A DNA stretch of 64,000 bases, taken from positions 4,687,001-4,751,000 of the forward strand of contig JAGYVD010000004.1 in NCBI GenBank assembly GCA_021209875.1. The letters run 5' to 3'. Both the position numbers and the translations under genes were made by a program. This stretch comes from Rosellinia necatrix (lineage: Eukaryota > Ascomycota > Sordariomycetes > Xylariales > Xylariaceae). Under the pieces are notes generated by a model. The model saw only the letters and a program-made list of their open reading frames with translations. It had not been told where the DNA came from and ran no database searches. Positions 55,756-64,000 of the stretch are shown here, piece after piece (the first letter of the stretch is position 1; every line of letters starts with the position of its first letter).

Positions 55756-57078
55756 TCAGCCACGCAACTCCCCTTCCTCGGAACCACTCTCGATATTGCC
55801 ATTAGATTTTATCACCTTGAACGGGAGTTCGTACTTGTGAACAAATTCCGCCTGTTTCTTCTCACTCGTATAGTGCCATAGCACGCCGTGATGGGTTCGC
55901 AAGCTGTACGAGGTTCGAAACATCCATCTACTGACCTGCGCCGGCACCAAACCGCATGTTTCCTCGTACGCGAACTCGAATATATGGCCGGATGGACGAC
56001 GATCATCCGCATACGGCAAGGTAGCAAGCATCTCGAGGGCGGCAGTTGAACCTTGCTTCGCTGCATCAAGAGCAAGTTTGTACAGGGCTGGCTGTTGGGT
56101 GCATGTTAGTAGGACAGGTAGAGTAAGACGGCCACTGGGACTTACGAATCTCTCCGACCAGGTTCTTATACCGCTGAAGTATTCGGGGCACAGTTTCCGA
56201 AATTCGGCATGATATAGGAATGGGGTCCCTCCTTTTGAATATGTCGTAGTGCGGTGGCATCGCCAGTTCTCACCCATCCCAAACAACCCCTGTTCCTTAA
56301 ACGTTCCAAAGCGAGGATCATATTTGATGTATGAATCGTTGAAATCTTTATTGTATGTGAAGCTCAGCATTTTTGGCTTCTCTCCGGGATCTGGTTGCAA
56401 GAAAGGAGAAGAGCAGAAGGCTTCATACTCGCGCCAAAGCTCGTCAGAGATACTAGCTGCGACTCGCTCGGCTCGGAGCTCTCGCGCAACTTCGTTGACC
56501 TTAGTTTCGAAAACCCGTCGACGTTTCTGTACGTCTTCCAGTAGGTCGTCTATGGCCTTTCTTTTTCGCTTCAACTCTTCGGCTTCTGGATCGAGTGACT
56601 CTGCATTCTTGACAAGTGTGTAAACCCCCTTGACGTCCTCGCCATGTTGAATGTCTAAAAAGCGCGTTGCTGCGCGACTGGCCTGCCTCTGGCCCTCAGT
56701 TGAACCGGAGGTGGTAGCTACTATCTCTATAGTGTGGTCGTAGTCGAGGCCTTTTGATATTGGTGTCTTGCCGTTGGCCATATCCACCCTGTTGGTTCCA
56801 TGTAGGCGATTGTTAGTATCTACGCTGCTGCGTTTGGGTACTTTAGGCGTCTTAAGCGTCCTGGACGTTTGAGATGCTTGAGGTAGCTGAGGCCTTTTGG
56901 ACGTTGGGGAGGACGCAGGCATCTTGATCGGTTTATAATTTAGAATGTGAGCCTGAGGAATAGCATTGCCGCCCGTGCCTTGACTGCTGCGGGGAGTCTC
57001 GCCATTCATCCACTTGTTGCTTTTGGGTGTGCTTTGGCTGCCAGCCCATGAGTTAGCGCGTGGAGACGTTGGTGCCAT
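55756..57078 (-). CDS. Basic, coiled-coil protein of unknown function
   Basis: Two exons, 57078-56146 and 56091-55756, give 422 residues. The 54-bp intron (56145-56092) has a GTAAGT donor, a CTAAC branch site and a CAACAG acceptor; it is in frame and stop-free, and splicing gives W-S-E-R-F-P-A-L-Y-K-L-A-L-D-A-A. The start is the first ATG (M-A-P-T-S-P). Residues 1-150 are disordered and rich in Ser/Pro/Lys. A helix with K-R-K-R-K and K-R-R-R (about 175-230) suggests a coiled coil and a nuclear signal. The C-terminal half is globular, with W-R-C-H-R-T-T-T-Y-S-K-G-G-T-P and Y-K-L-A-L-D-A-A-K-Q-G-S-T-A-A-L-E-M-L. I do not recognise the family; a conserved fungal nuclear protein is the best guess. 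Confidence 0.8.
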   Translation of the reverse strand: MAPTSPRANSWAGSQSTPKSNKWMNGETPRSSQGTGGNAIPQAHILNYKPIKMPASSPTSKRPQLPQASQTSRTLKTPKVPKRSSVDTNNRLHGTNRVDMANGKTPISKGLDYDHTIEIVATTSGSTEGQRQASRAATRFLDIQHGEDVKGVYTLVKNAESLDPEAEELKRKRKAIDDLLEDVQKRRRVFETKVNEVARELRAERVAASISDELWREYEAFCSSPFLQPDPGEKPKMLSFTYNKDFNDSYIKYDPRFGTFKEQGLFGMGENWRCHRTTTYSKGGTPFLYHAEFRKLCPEYFSGIRTWSERFVSPSGRLTLPVLLTCTQQPALYKLALDAAKQGSTAALEMLATLPYADDRRPSGHIFEFAYEETCGLVPAQVSRWMFRTSYSLRTHHGVLWHYTSEKKQAEFVHKYELPFKVIKSNGNIESGSEEGELRG

Positions 57079-58141
57079 GATGCTGATTAGACGGTCTGAT
57101 TTATACAGGAGGGCTGGTACGGTGGCTGCGTTGGATGAGATATTTGGGATCGCACGAATAAGACACTGTTCGCATGCGAATACAAAGTGCTCCTCACATA
57201 GAAAAGGGTGTCTGGTTGTAGAGCGCAAAGAGAGTTAAATTGCATTTGACAAGAGATGAACAGATGGAGGTTGCCTTGGGTACCTACTTAGGCAGGGCAA
57301 GCTGGGAGGAAGGAAGTGGAAGCGATGCATATATTACCGTTGGTTAACGTTATAAACTTCAGCACTTTCCCTTGTCTACATACCTTGGTAGGTATGTTTG
57401 ATGGTAAGTTGCATAATAAAAGAGCTTAGATAGGGCCTGAGCAGCTATCACAGCTCTTTATACAGGACGCTTACGGAGGAGGCTGCCTAGGCAAAGTAGG
57501 TACGGTGGCGAACGTGGTATCCTCGAGATGAGTTAGGTGGTTAATTATCTGCTTACTTAGATAGGTAAGTAGGTACCTACCTAGGTAGGGCTTGTTATTT
57601 CAGCTTCAACGGTTTATAACTCTACCTAGAAGTAGCTAAGTAGGTGCCTACCCAATTGCTTGGGAGGTAGGCACGTACCTGAATACCGACAAAACGAACC
57701 GAACGAGTACCTGCTATGCACCTACTTGCCCTTTCAAGTTCACACTATATTTAAGAGACCGAAGCACTCAAATGGGAGGAACGATGTAGTATTCGGTAAG
57801 TACCTGATGTCGGGTATCTGTCGTTGCCTTTATGGTACCTATATGAAAGTGAAACCTGCCTCTCTTACCTGATATAGGTAGGTATAGGTAGGTATAGGTA
57901 GGTATCTCGTTGGCTAGGTACTTATCTTAGGTGGGAGGGCAGATTGGCCCCGAGTGACCAGGCCTTAGAACCTTACCCACCTACCTACCTACCTACCTAC
58001 CAACCTACCAAAACGAGAATATCGTCAAGTGTATTACAAACTGTTAGGGAAGGGGGGTATTTGGGTATGTATGTACTGGTGTCTCATGCTGCCAGTCTTC
58101 GTCGTCAATCTCGTATATCCCATCACAAGCCTGCCAGCCAG
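57079..58141. other. Intergenic with GGTA/TACC repeats
   Basis: Promoter of the minus-strand gene plus repeat-rich DNA. From about 57480 to 58010 the sequence is dominated by GTAGGTA / TACCTAC words on both strands. These include a TAGGTAGGTA-type 10-bp array (about 57873-57905) and an ACCT array (about 57976-58000). No gene is supported. Confidence 0.6.
57873..58010. repeat. GGTA and ACCT simple repeats in inverted orientation
   Basis: TATAGGTAGG-type units are followed about 75 bp later by (ACCT)n, so the two arrays are nearly complementary and could pair in single strands. Confidence 0.75.
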
Positions 58142-59141
58142 CTACAGAAGCACGGCGAAATGCCAGGTTGCATCGGCCGAGTGCGGCTTCTCGTCCACGT
58201 TCGTCTTCAACCAGCAACGATACGGAAGGGCCTCGGCGCCCTCGATCAACCCCCATCCACAGCCCGTACATCCTTTCGTGCCGGCACAATTATCGATGCA
58301 ATCTTCTGCAGTGTTTGTAAAGACGCTCCGTAAGTCCACTGCCCCATCTTCCTTGCCATAGTCGACGCCACAGAGCTGTAGGAATCTCTTGGTTGAGCCC
58401 GGCACTTCGTATATGGTTCCGTTTACCCTCGGACACTCCGTCGACCGTGACGGGCTTGACGACTGCGTAGATGATGCCGGTGTCCGCGTTGAGGTTGGGA
58501 TTGGCGATGATGTTCCCGTCTGCATCGCATCCGTGGCTAATGTTTGGGTTAATGACATTGCCGTGCTCGCGGTGTCAGAACTGTACAAGAGTGAGCGAAT
58601 GCACATCAAAATTAGGAACAGTATGGGGAACGAATACATACGCGAGGCCAGCAGCACTTGCGCTCTTCGAGTCGTCGGTTGCCCGTTTAGCCCCGACCCC
58701 TACCCCAATCCCGACTCCTATCGCCACGATCACGAGGACTACAATTATGGCCAGGCCGGTCCAGAACCACGGCCTCTGAAGCCCCAAGATCCTCCCCTCA
58801 CTCTTGGGTTGCTCTTCATTAGATGAGTAGGGAGCCTCCCCCGATGCCGGCCGTGGCTCGTCGAGAGAGGCGTGGGCAGATGCCGGCGGGGTTGCGTCCC
58901 CGAGCCATGACGACGGGTTGGCGTTCTTCTCGGCGAAATAGGCTCGCGATGCATCCCTATACTCGTTGTAGTCGCGCTGAGCAAAGAACTCGAACCCGCG
59001 AAACTCGACGGGCTGTGACGGCCCAGCTCGTGCGGCGGCGGCCCCCCCTGCTGCTGCTGTTGTTGCTGCTGCTGGCGATTGTTGTGGTTCCCTCATCGGC
59101 TCGAGCGCCTTGGGGGTGGGCTCCCACTCCGTTGTCACCAT
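58142..59141 (-). CDS. Single-pass membrane protein with Cys-rich, PAN/apple-like ectodomain
   Basis: Two exons, 59141-58642 and 58580-58142, give 312 residues. The 61-bp intron (GTATGT donor, GTACAG acceptor) joins G-L-A to S-D-T-A-S. The N-terminal half is hydrophilic (A/P/E-rich, with F-F-A-Q-R-D-Y-N-E-Y-R). One strong helix follows at about residues 125-148 (W-F-W-T-G-L-A-I-I-V then G-V-G repeats). After it comes a Ser/Thr-rich stalk and then about 100 residues with eight spaced Cys (L-C-G-V-D-Y-G-K-E-D, C-I-D-N-C-A, G-C-T-G-C-G-W, Y-R-C-W-L-K). That pattern resembles fungal PAN/apple or WSC-like ligand-binding modules. It probably sits in the plasma membrane with the Cys-rich part outside, as a carbohydrate- or protein-binding surface protein. 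No link to the clusters is evident. Confidence 0.82.
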
Positions 59142-59846
59142 AGCTAGCTATCTCTGGTCTGAGGGGTAATCTCATTGCTGGATGAACATTGCACTTTCTT
59201 TTCCGCGACGCTGGGCTTGGCAGAAAAGAACGGACGGCGGCGAAGGGCACGCCAGTGATGGACTGAGCTTGTGTCTATTACGATGTAGAATGGAAATGAT
59301 TTTGGGGCATTCGAAGAACCTCCCTGCCCTCAGCTTTAGGAAAAGTCACCGACGGATCTGGTTGCTGTAACCTCCCTAGCTACAACGCTCGCCGGACTAG
59401 TGTATGTAGGGGACCCTGGTCGTTGCATCGCAGCAATCTCATGAGACCAGCATTGGGGCACGGTCCGGGCGGTGCCATGCCACTCACTACTGTAGCGGCG
59501 CGGTAGGCTCTTCGCTTAGTATCTCCGGCACGTGGCATCGAATCCTCTTGATCCAACCCTATTCAGCGCGTCAGGCCGATCGGCCCATTCATATGAATTG
59601 GAGTGTAGCCGTTGCACAGATCCTCTTCGCTCGTCGACCGACAGGAACCAGTAATCCTATAGGAGCGACGGCGAGGTAAAAAACTTGACCTGCCATCTTA
59701 CTACGCCCATCCACACCGTACCCATTCAACTCTGAGCCAACCACCAATTGAAACGACCTCGCTCCCAAAAGGATCTGAGGGGAACAACGTCGTTGACATG
59801 GACAACTGCATAACAACCAAGCTAAAATTGGTGGTTACTACCTTAC

Positions 59847-59880
<34 letters not shown>

Positions 59881-60549
59881 TGAAGGCTTGCTCGGACTCC
59901 CAATATCATGCGATGGCATATCGGGTCACATCACATCGCAGCCAGCTATATAGCGTCTCCCATTGGGTGCAAATACAATTCAATGCAGGACAGATGTTCC
60001 TTGGAAACAACAACATAAACGTGACAAAAACATATATAGCCACCAAACCCAAGCGGGCCCTCGACTCGTACTGATCTAAACGGTCAAAGTCGGTTAAAAG
60101 GGGAAAGTAGCCGGCCATCATTTCCACCCCCTTTCTCACGCCGGCGACGATAAAAAGGGAGATGAACCATGCGCGCGTTTAATAACGACGACAATATGGC
60201 CACTTGCCTCCACCCCCCCGGCCCCCATTTTACCCAATTGCTATAGGTTCCCGGAGAATAGCCAAGGACCGGCGATTCGCTCGATTGCGGAGGCGTGCAA
60301 GTGCCGGTTTACCCCCTTCGACATTCATCTGGCTATTCTCCCCGGGTACGACACTATCGCCGACTCCAAAGCTGTGTGCGGTGCTGGAACAAGTGATATT
60401 AAAGGCGACCAGCCTCGACAGAACGAGCATATGGATCTGCCAACCGAAAGAAAATTCGATGCTCTCGCGTCGTCAGTAAAAGCGCAGAATTCCTAATCGA
60501 CGAAACAAATCCCGACAAAGGAAAAAAAAAAAAAACCCCCCCAACCAAG
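59142..60549. other. Divergent intergenic region
   Basis: About 1.4 kb between divergent genes. It contains an A29 run at about 59850-59878 and an A13-C6 stretch at about 60522-60541 just ahead of the next start codon. No gene is recognised. Confidence 0.5.
59850..59878. repeat. Poly-A tract (29 nt)
   Basis: Uninterrupted A run read directly. It may mark an old retroposed 3' end, but no retroelement is seen beside it. Confidence 0.9.
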
Positions 60550-61505
60550 ATGCAGGGTCTACTCGCACTCACCACCACCACGCTCGCCGCGGCCCTGCTT
60601 TCGGCCACCGGGGCGTCGGCACAGTGCGCGCGCGAGGCGCTGGTGGCGGCGACCGAGAAGCTGCTGGCGGCGCAGACGGCGGGCCAGCCGGAGGTGCTGC
60701 TGGGCGGGCTCCCCGGGGGGTCGGCGGCGGGGTACCTGGAGCAGTTCCGGGCGGCGGACGCGCGGCGGGGGATCCTGGCGACGCCGCTGCGGCTGGACTT
60801 CAACCGCAGCCTGCACGACGCGGCGCAGTGCGCGACGTACACGGAGATGGTGGCGGCGCGGTCGGCGCACCCGTACGTGATCGGCACGCAGATGCGCTTC
60901 ACGCCCGGGGGGGGCGATGCGGGGGGCGGGGATCGAGCTGGCGAATATCAGCTCGCTCGTCACGGACCAGGGCGACTGGCTCTTCAACGCCACCGGCACG
61001 CTCTACTGGGCCGCGCGCGAGAGCTGGGCCGTCATCCCCGAGGACCAGCGCGACTCCCGCGAGACCATCAAGGCCGCCGCCGACGCCTACGCCGACATCT
61101 TCAACGACAAGTCCGTCAAGGTGCCCTGGGGCTCGCCCTGCGCCCGCCTCGAGGGCGGCGCGTACACGGGCAACGGCTCGCCGAGCGACCGCTGCGACGT
61201 CGGCATTCCCAACGGTACGTGATCAGCCAGCCACCTTCACCTCATTTTCCCCTTTTCATTTCTCTTTTTTTTTTTTTCGCAAGGCGTTTCAGCCAGGAAC
61301 AAAAGACACGGGTGACAAGTTTGGGACCTCTTACTGACGGAATTGTATAGGCGTGGCCCTGGTGAACCGTCGCTACGTGATCGACGAGACCATCGGGGCG
61401 GTAGACGTGTTCATCGACTTCGCCACGGTCCCCGACAGCCACGAGTTCCGGATCGAGAAGGGCAAGATCCGCTTCGTGCATACGATTACCGTCATGGGCG
61501 GATGA
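60550..61505 (+). pseudogene. Secreted small protein with a one-base frame break at a G8 run
   Basis: The ATG at 60550 opens a secretion signal (M-Q-G-L-L-A-L-T then a hydrophobic run ending G-A-S-A-Q). Coding continues as C-A-R-E-A-L-V through G-T-Q-M-R-F-T-P-G, then shifts frame. From about 60917 the continuation M-R-G-A-G-I-E-L-A-N-I-S-S-L-V is open in another frame. One base fewer in the G8 run (about 60906-60913) would reconcile them. A normal intron follows (61215-61350, GTACGT to TATAG), and exon 2 ends at 61505 with H-T-I-T-V-M-G-G. The layout resembles a family of fungal secreted proteins of unknown function (DUF8021-like; name from memory, not checked). The break may be a sequencing error in the homopolymer rather than true decay, so the gene could be intact. 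It is very GC-rich. Confidence 0.7.
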
Positions 61506-61914
61506 GCTCGGTGCTTTCGGTTTCTGAGCGTGTGTGTGTGTGTGTGTGTGCAACTGCGCTCTCAAAAAGGCGAAAGGGGGTGCGCACACATCGAGTTTCC
61601 CAAGTTGCTGGCGGCAACATAATGGCAGAGCCAGATGACGCTATGAAATATTCAAAGTTATATATATATATAAACCGTAAAAAAAAAAAAAAAGGATTCC
61701 TCCAGCTCCCACCATAGTCCAGTCCAAAATACGTCCCATCATGTAATAGAGCCCAACCCGATTAGAGGTACAGACATATGACTAAGCAGAGCATAAAAAA
61801 AAGGTATCCCATCCGTTCCCCAAGGATGAAACCCCCCCTATCATACAGCGCCAAACCTAACACGTACACGTAATTCCCGTAATTCCCGACCGTTCCGCCG
61901 ACCTATTCACGCAC
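61506..61914. other. Convergent intergenic region
   Basis: About 0.4 kb with a GT microsatellite (about 61530-61549), a short TA repeat and an A14 run (about 61680-61693). No gene is seen. Confidence 0.55.
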
Positions 61915-63693
61915 TCACACGCGGCGGTAAAACCGCACCCCGACGGTCGCCAGTGTCGCGAAGACAAGGGCGCCGGCGAAAAGCGGCAACCGCAGCGTCG
62001 CCGCCGCCACCACCACCACCGGCGACCGCTTGCTGCTGTTGTTATTGTTATTGTTATTGTTATTGTCGTTGCCGTTGTCGTTGCCGTCGCCGTCGCCGAG
62101 CCGCGGATGGTGCAGGTACGGCACGGCGCGCGCGGGCAGGCCGCGCTCGGGCAGCCAGGCGAGGACGGGGGCGCGGGCGAGCAGGGGGCCGAGGACGCGC
62201 TCGGTGGCGCGGCGCGCCAGCGGCAGCCAGGGGACGGCGAAGCGGGCGACGAGCCAGTGGTGGGGGCCGAGCCAGGCGCAGAGGCGGGCGCGGCGCGCGG
62301 ACATGGACGTCAGCGCGGGGCTGTCCCCCCCGCGGCGCGCCTGGTAGGCGGCGAAGAGGGCCTCGAGGTCCGCCGTCGTCGGGGGTAGCGTTGGGGAGGA
62401 GGTGGCCGTGGCCGTGGCCGTGGTCGTGGTCGTGGCTGTGGCGGTGAGCGCGCGCAGCCCGTTGACGAGCTCCGCGAGGTCCGACACCCCGGCGTTGTAG
62501 CCCAGCCCGGCGTGCGGCTCGAGCTTGCGCACGGCGTCGCCGACGAGCACGATGCGCCGCCACCACCACGTGTCCAGCAGCCCTTCCTCGAGGCTGATGA
62601 GCCCGAGCGGGCCGGCGCCGTCGCGGGCGTCGGCGAGCGCGCGGATCTGGCTCACCGTGTACCCCGGCGCCGCGTACAGGTGGCCCCAGCGCGCGAGGAC
62701 GGCGTCGGCGTCGGCGGCGGTCCAGCGGCGGCGCCGGGGCGTCGGGCCGCCCTCGAGCGCCTCGTAGACGGCGAACCACGCGCGGCCGGTGGCCGTCAGG
62801 ACCTGGGTCGAGACGCCGTCCGCGGCGCCCTCGTAGTTGGACCCGGGCGGCAGGCCGGGCAGGGGCGTGCTCACGTTGCCGAGGAGCGCGCGGTACGTGG
62901 TCAGGAAGGGGCTGGGCTGGTCCTCGTCCCCCGAGCCGCCCGCGGCGAGCGACTGCATCGCCTGCCGCGTCCGGCTGTGCACGCCGTCCGCCCCCAGCAC
63001 CATCGCGCCGCGCTCCACGCCGCCGTCCGCGCAGTGCACCGCCACCCCGTCCGCCGTCACCTCGACCCGCGCCACGCGCCGGCCCGTGCGGACGCGCGCC
63101 CGCGCCGCCGCCGGTAGGCTCTCGTAGAGCACCCGGATGAAGTCCGGACGATGCGTCACGCGGATGCCGTGTCCGTGGCTTTGTAAGTCCCGTTTGTTAG
63201 TTACTTTATGGTTTTACACTCCGGGGTATGAGAATATAAGACCGATATAAATAAATAAAAAAATAAAAAAACCCAGACAAAAAAAAAAAGAAGAGAATAC
63301 CAACTTCGTCTCAATCAGCTTAGTGAGGCGGCTCTCCTCCCGCCACACGGACGCGTCGAGCGCGGACATGAAGACGCTGCGGTCGTGGCGGCCGAGGACG
63401 GGGCCGACGGCGTCGAGGAGGCCGAGCTGGTCGAGGACGCGGAAGGTGGGCGGCAGCAGCGACAGCAGCGAGCCGATCTCGGGCAGCAGGTCGGCGTGCT
63501 GCTCGAGCACGACGAAGTCGAGCCCGGCCTTGGCGAGCATGTGCGCCGCCGTCAGGCCCAGGAGCCCGCCGCCGACGACGATGATCCGGAAAGGGGGCGG
63601 GGACGGGGACGGGGAGGTGTCCGTCGCCCCCTCTTTCTCCTCCCCCTCCGAGGAGGAGGAGAAGGAGGCTTCCGTCTCGATCGCTGCCGCCAT
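61915..63693 (-). CDS. Membrane-anchored FAD-dependent monooxygenase
   Basis: The first exon starts at ATG 63693 and runs to about 63301; the last exon runs from about 63178 to 61915. The N-terminal FAD motif is I-I-V-V-G-G-G-L-L-G-L-T-A-A. The G-A-D-G-V-H-S-R-T-R motif and the second FAD motif L-V-G-D-A-V-R-K-L-E-P-H-A-G-L-G-Y-N follow. Together they define the class A flavoprotein monooxygenases, close to the PaxM/zeaxanthin-epoxidase-like fungal group. The C-terminus is a single membrane helix after an Asn-rich linker (poly-N). It should hydroxylate or epoxidise a small molecule at a membrane. Oddity: the best GT-AG pair (63300 and 63179) leaves the exons one base out of frame, so the intron or a base nearby is not resolved. 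A weaker donor upstream (about 63353) would keep frame but drop roughly 17 residues. The substrate is unknown. Confidence 0.8.
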
Positions 63694-64000
63694 AGATGGT
63701 GTCTGTAGGAAACCCCGGCTTATGCTAACGACTGTGCGTTACGCGGGAACCATGTGGGTGCGGGTGAGTTAGGTAGGCAGGCGGGATGGGACGGGTGATG
63801 AGATATACGTGAAATAGAGAGTGTGAGTTTGTAGGACGAAAAAAAAAAAAAAAAAAAAAAACGAAAATTATTCTTGAACAAGGGATAAGATTGTTTGGTT
63901 CCAATAGATATTCCGCAAGAGCGCCACCAAATTTTGATCCCGTTATACTACGTACACTAGTTACAGCCTACAGGAGATCAATCATCTATCAATCACCAGA
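63694..64000. other. Upstream region of the FAD monooxygenase
   Basis: Probable promoter and 5' leader. An A23 run lies at about 63839-63861. No other gene is seen before the window ends. Confidence 0.5.

Overview
The window looks like a chromosomal segment of a filamentous ascomycete (Pezizomycotina, perhaps a Sordariomycete; the class is a guess). Genes are split by short GT-AG introns of about 50-190 bp with CTAAC-like branch points, protein families are typically fungal, and intergenic DNA is long and rich in microsatellites and poly-A/T tracts. No rRNA, tRNA, CRISPR array or recognisable transposase was found. All exon boundaries below were read by eye and kept only where phase and family motifs agreed.

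Layout. 0.4-1.9 kb: a disordered, Ser/Pro/Arg-rich protein of unknown function with an unresolved 5' end. 4.8-6.0 kb: a short-chain dehydrogenase. 7.25-25.2 kb: one very large minus-strand NRPS gene (3 exons, about 5920 aa) with architecture A-T-C-A-T-C-A-T-E-C-A-T-C-A-T-C. Five modules, one epimerase, no thioesterase and a terminal condensation-like domain predict a five-residue, probably cyclised peptide with a D-residue at position 3. 27.8-29.0 kb: an EgtD/EasF-type SAM methyltransferase, divergent from the NRPS. 30-32 kb: a 14-TM DHA2-type MFS exporter. Then 5.5 kb without a gene.

37.5-47.2 kb holds what looks like a second biosynthetic locus, of the dikaritin/UstYa RiPP kind: a secreted BBE-like flavin oxidase, two UstYa-like (DUF3328) oxidases carrying paired HxxHC motifs, a small secreted precursor between them, and a PTH11/rhodopsin-like membrane protein. 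The precursor has 11 exact-period 39-bp cassettes, each ending in the same six residues D-V-A-D-A-F and separated by KR/RR Kex2 sites. Its invariant core has no tyrosine, unlike the classic products of this family. This is the best candidate for an undescribed system here.

52.7-63.7 kb returns to GC-rich, apparently non-cluster genes: a SET-domain methyltransferase with long homopolymer runs, a nuclear-looking coiled-coil protein, a single-pass membrane protein with a Cys-rich ectodomain, a secreted small protein broken by a one-base shift at a G8 run, and a membrane-anchored FAD monooxygenase.

Working model: the NRPS, methyltransferase and exporter form one secondary-metabolite unit; the precursor, two UstYa proteins and the flavin oxidase form another, where precursor copies are cut by Kex2, trimmed and oxidatively cross-linked in the secretory pathway. 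Whether the two units make separate products or share enzymes cannot be decided from sequence.
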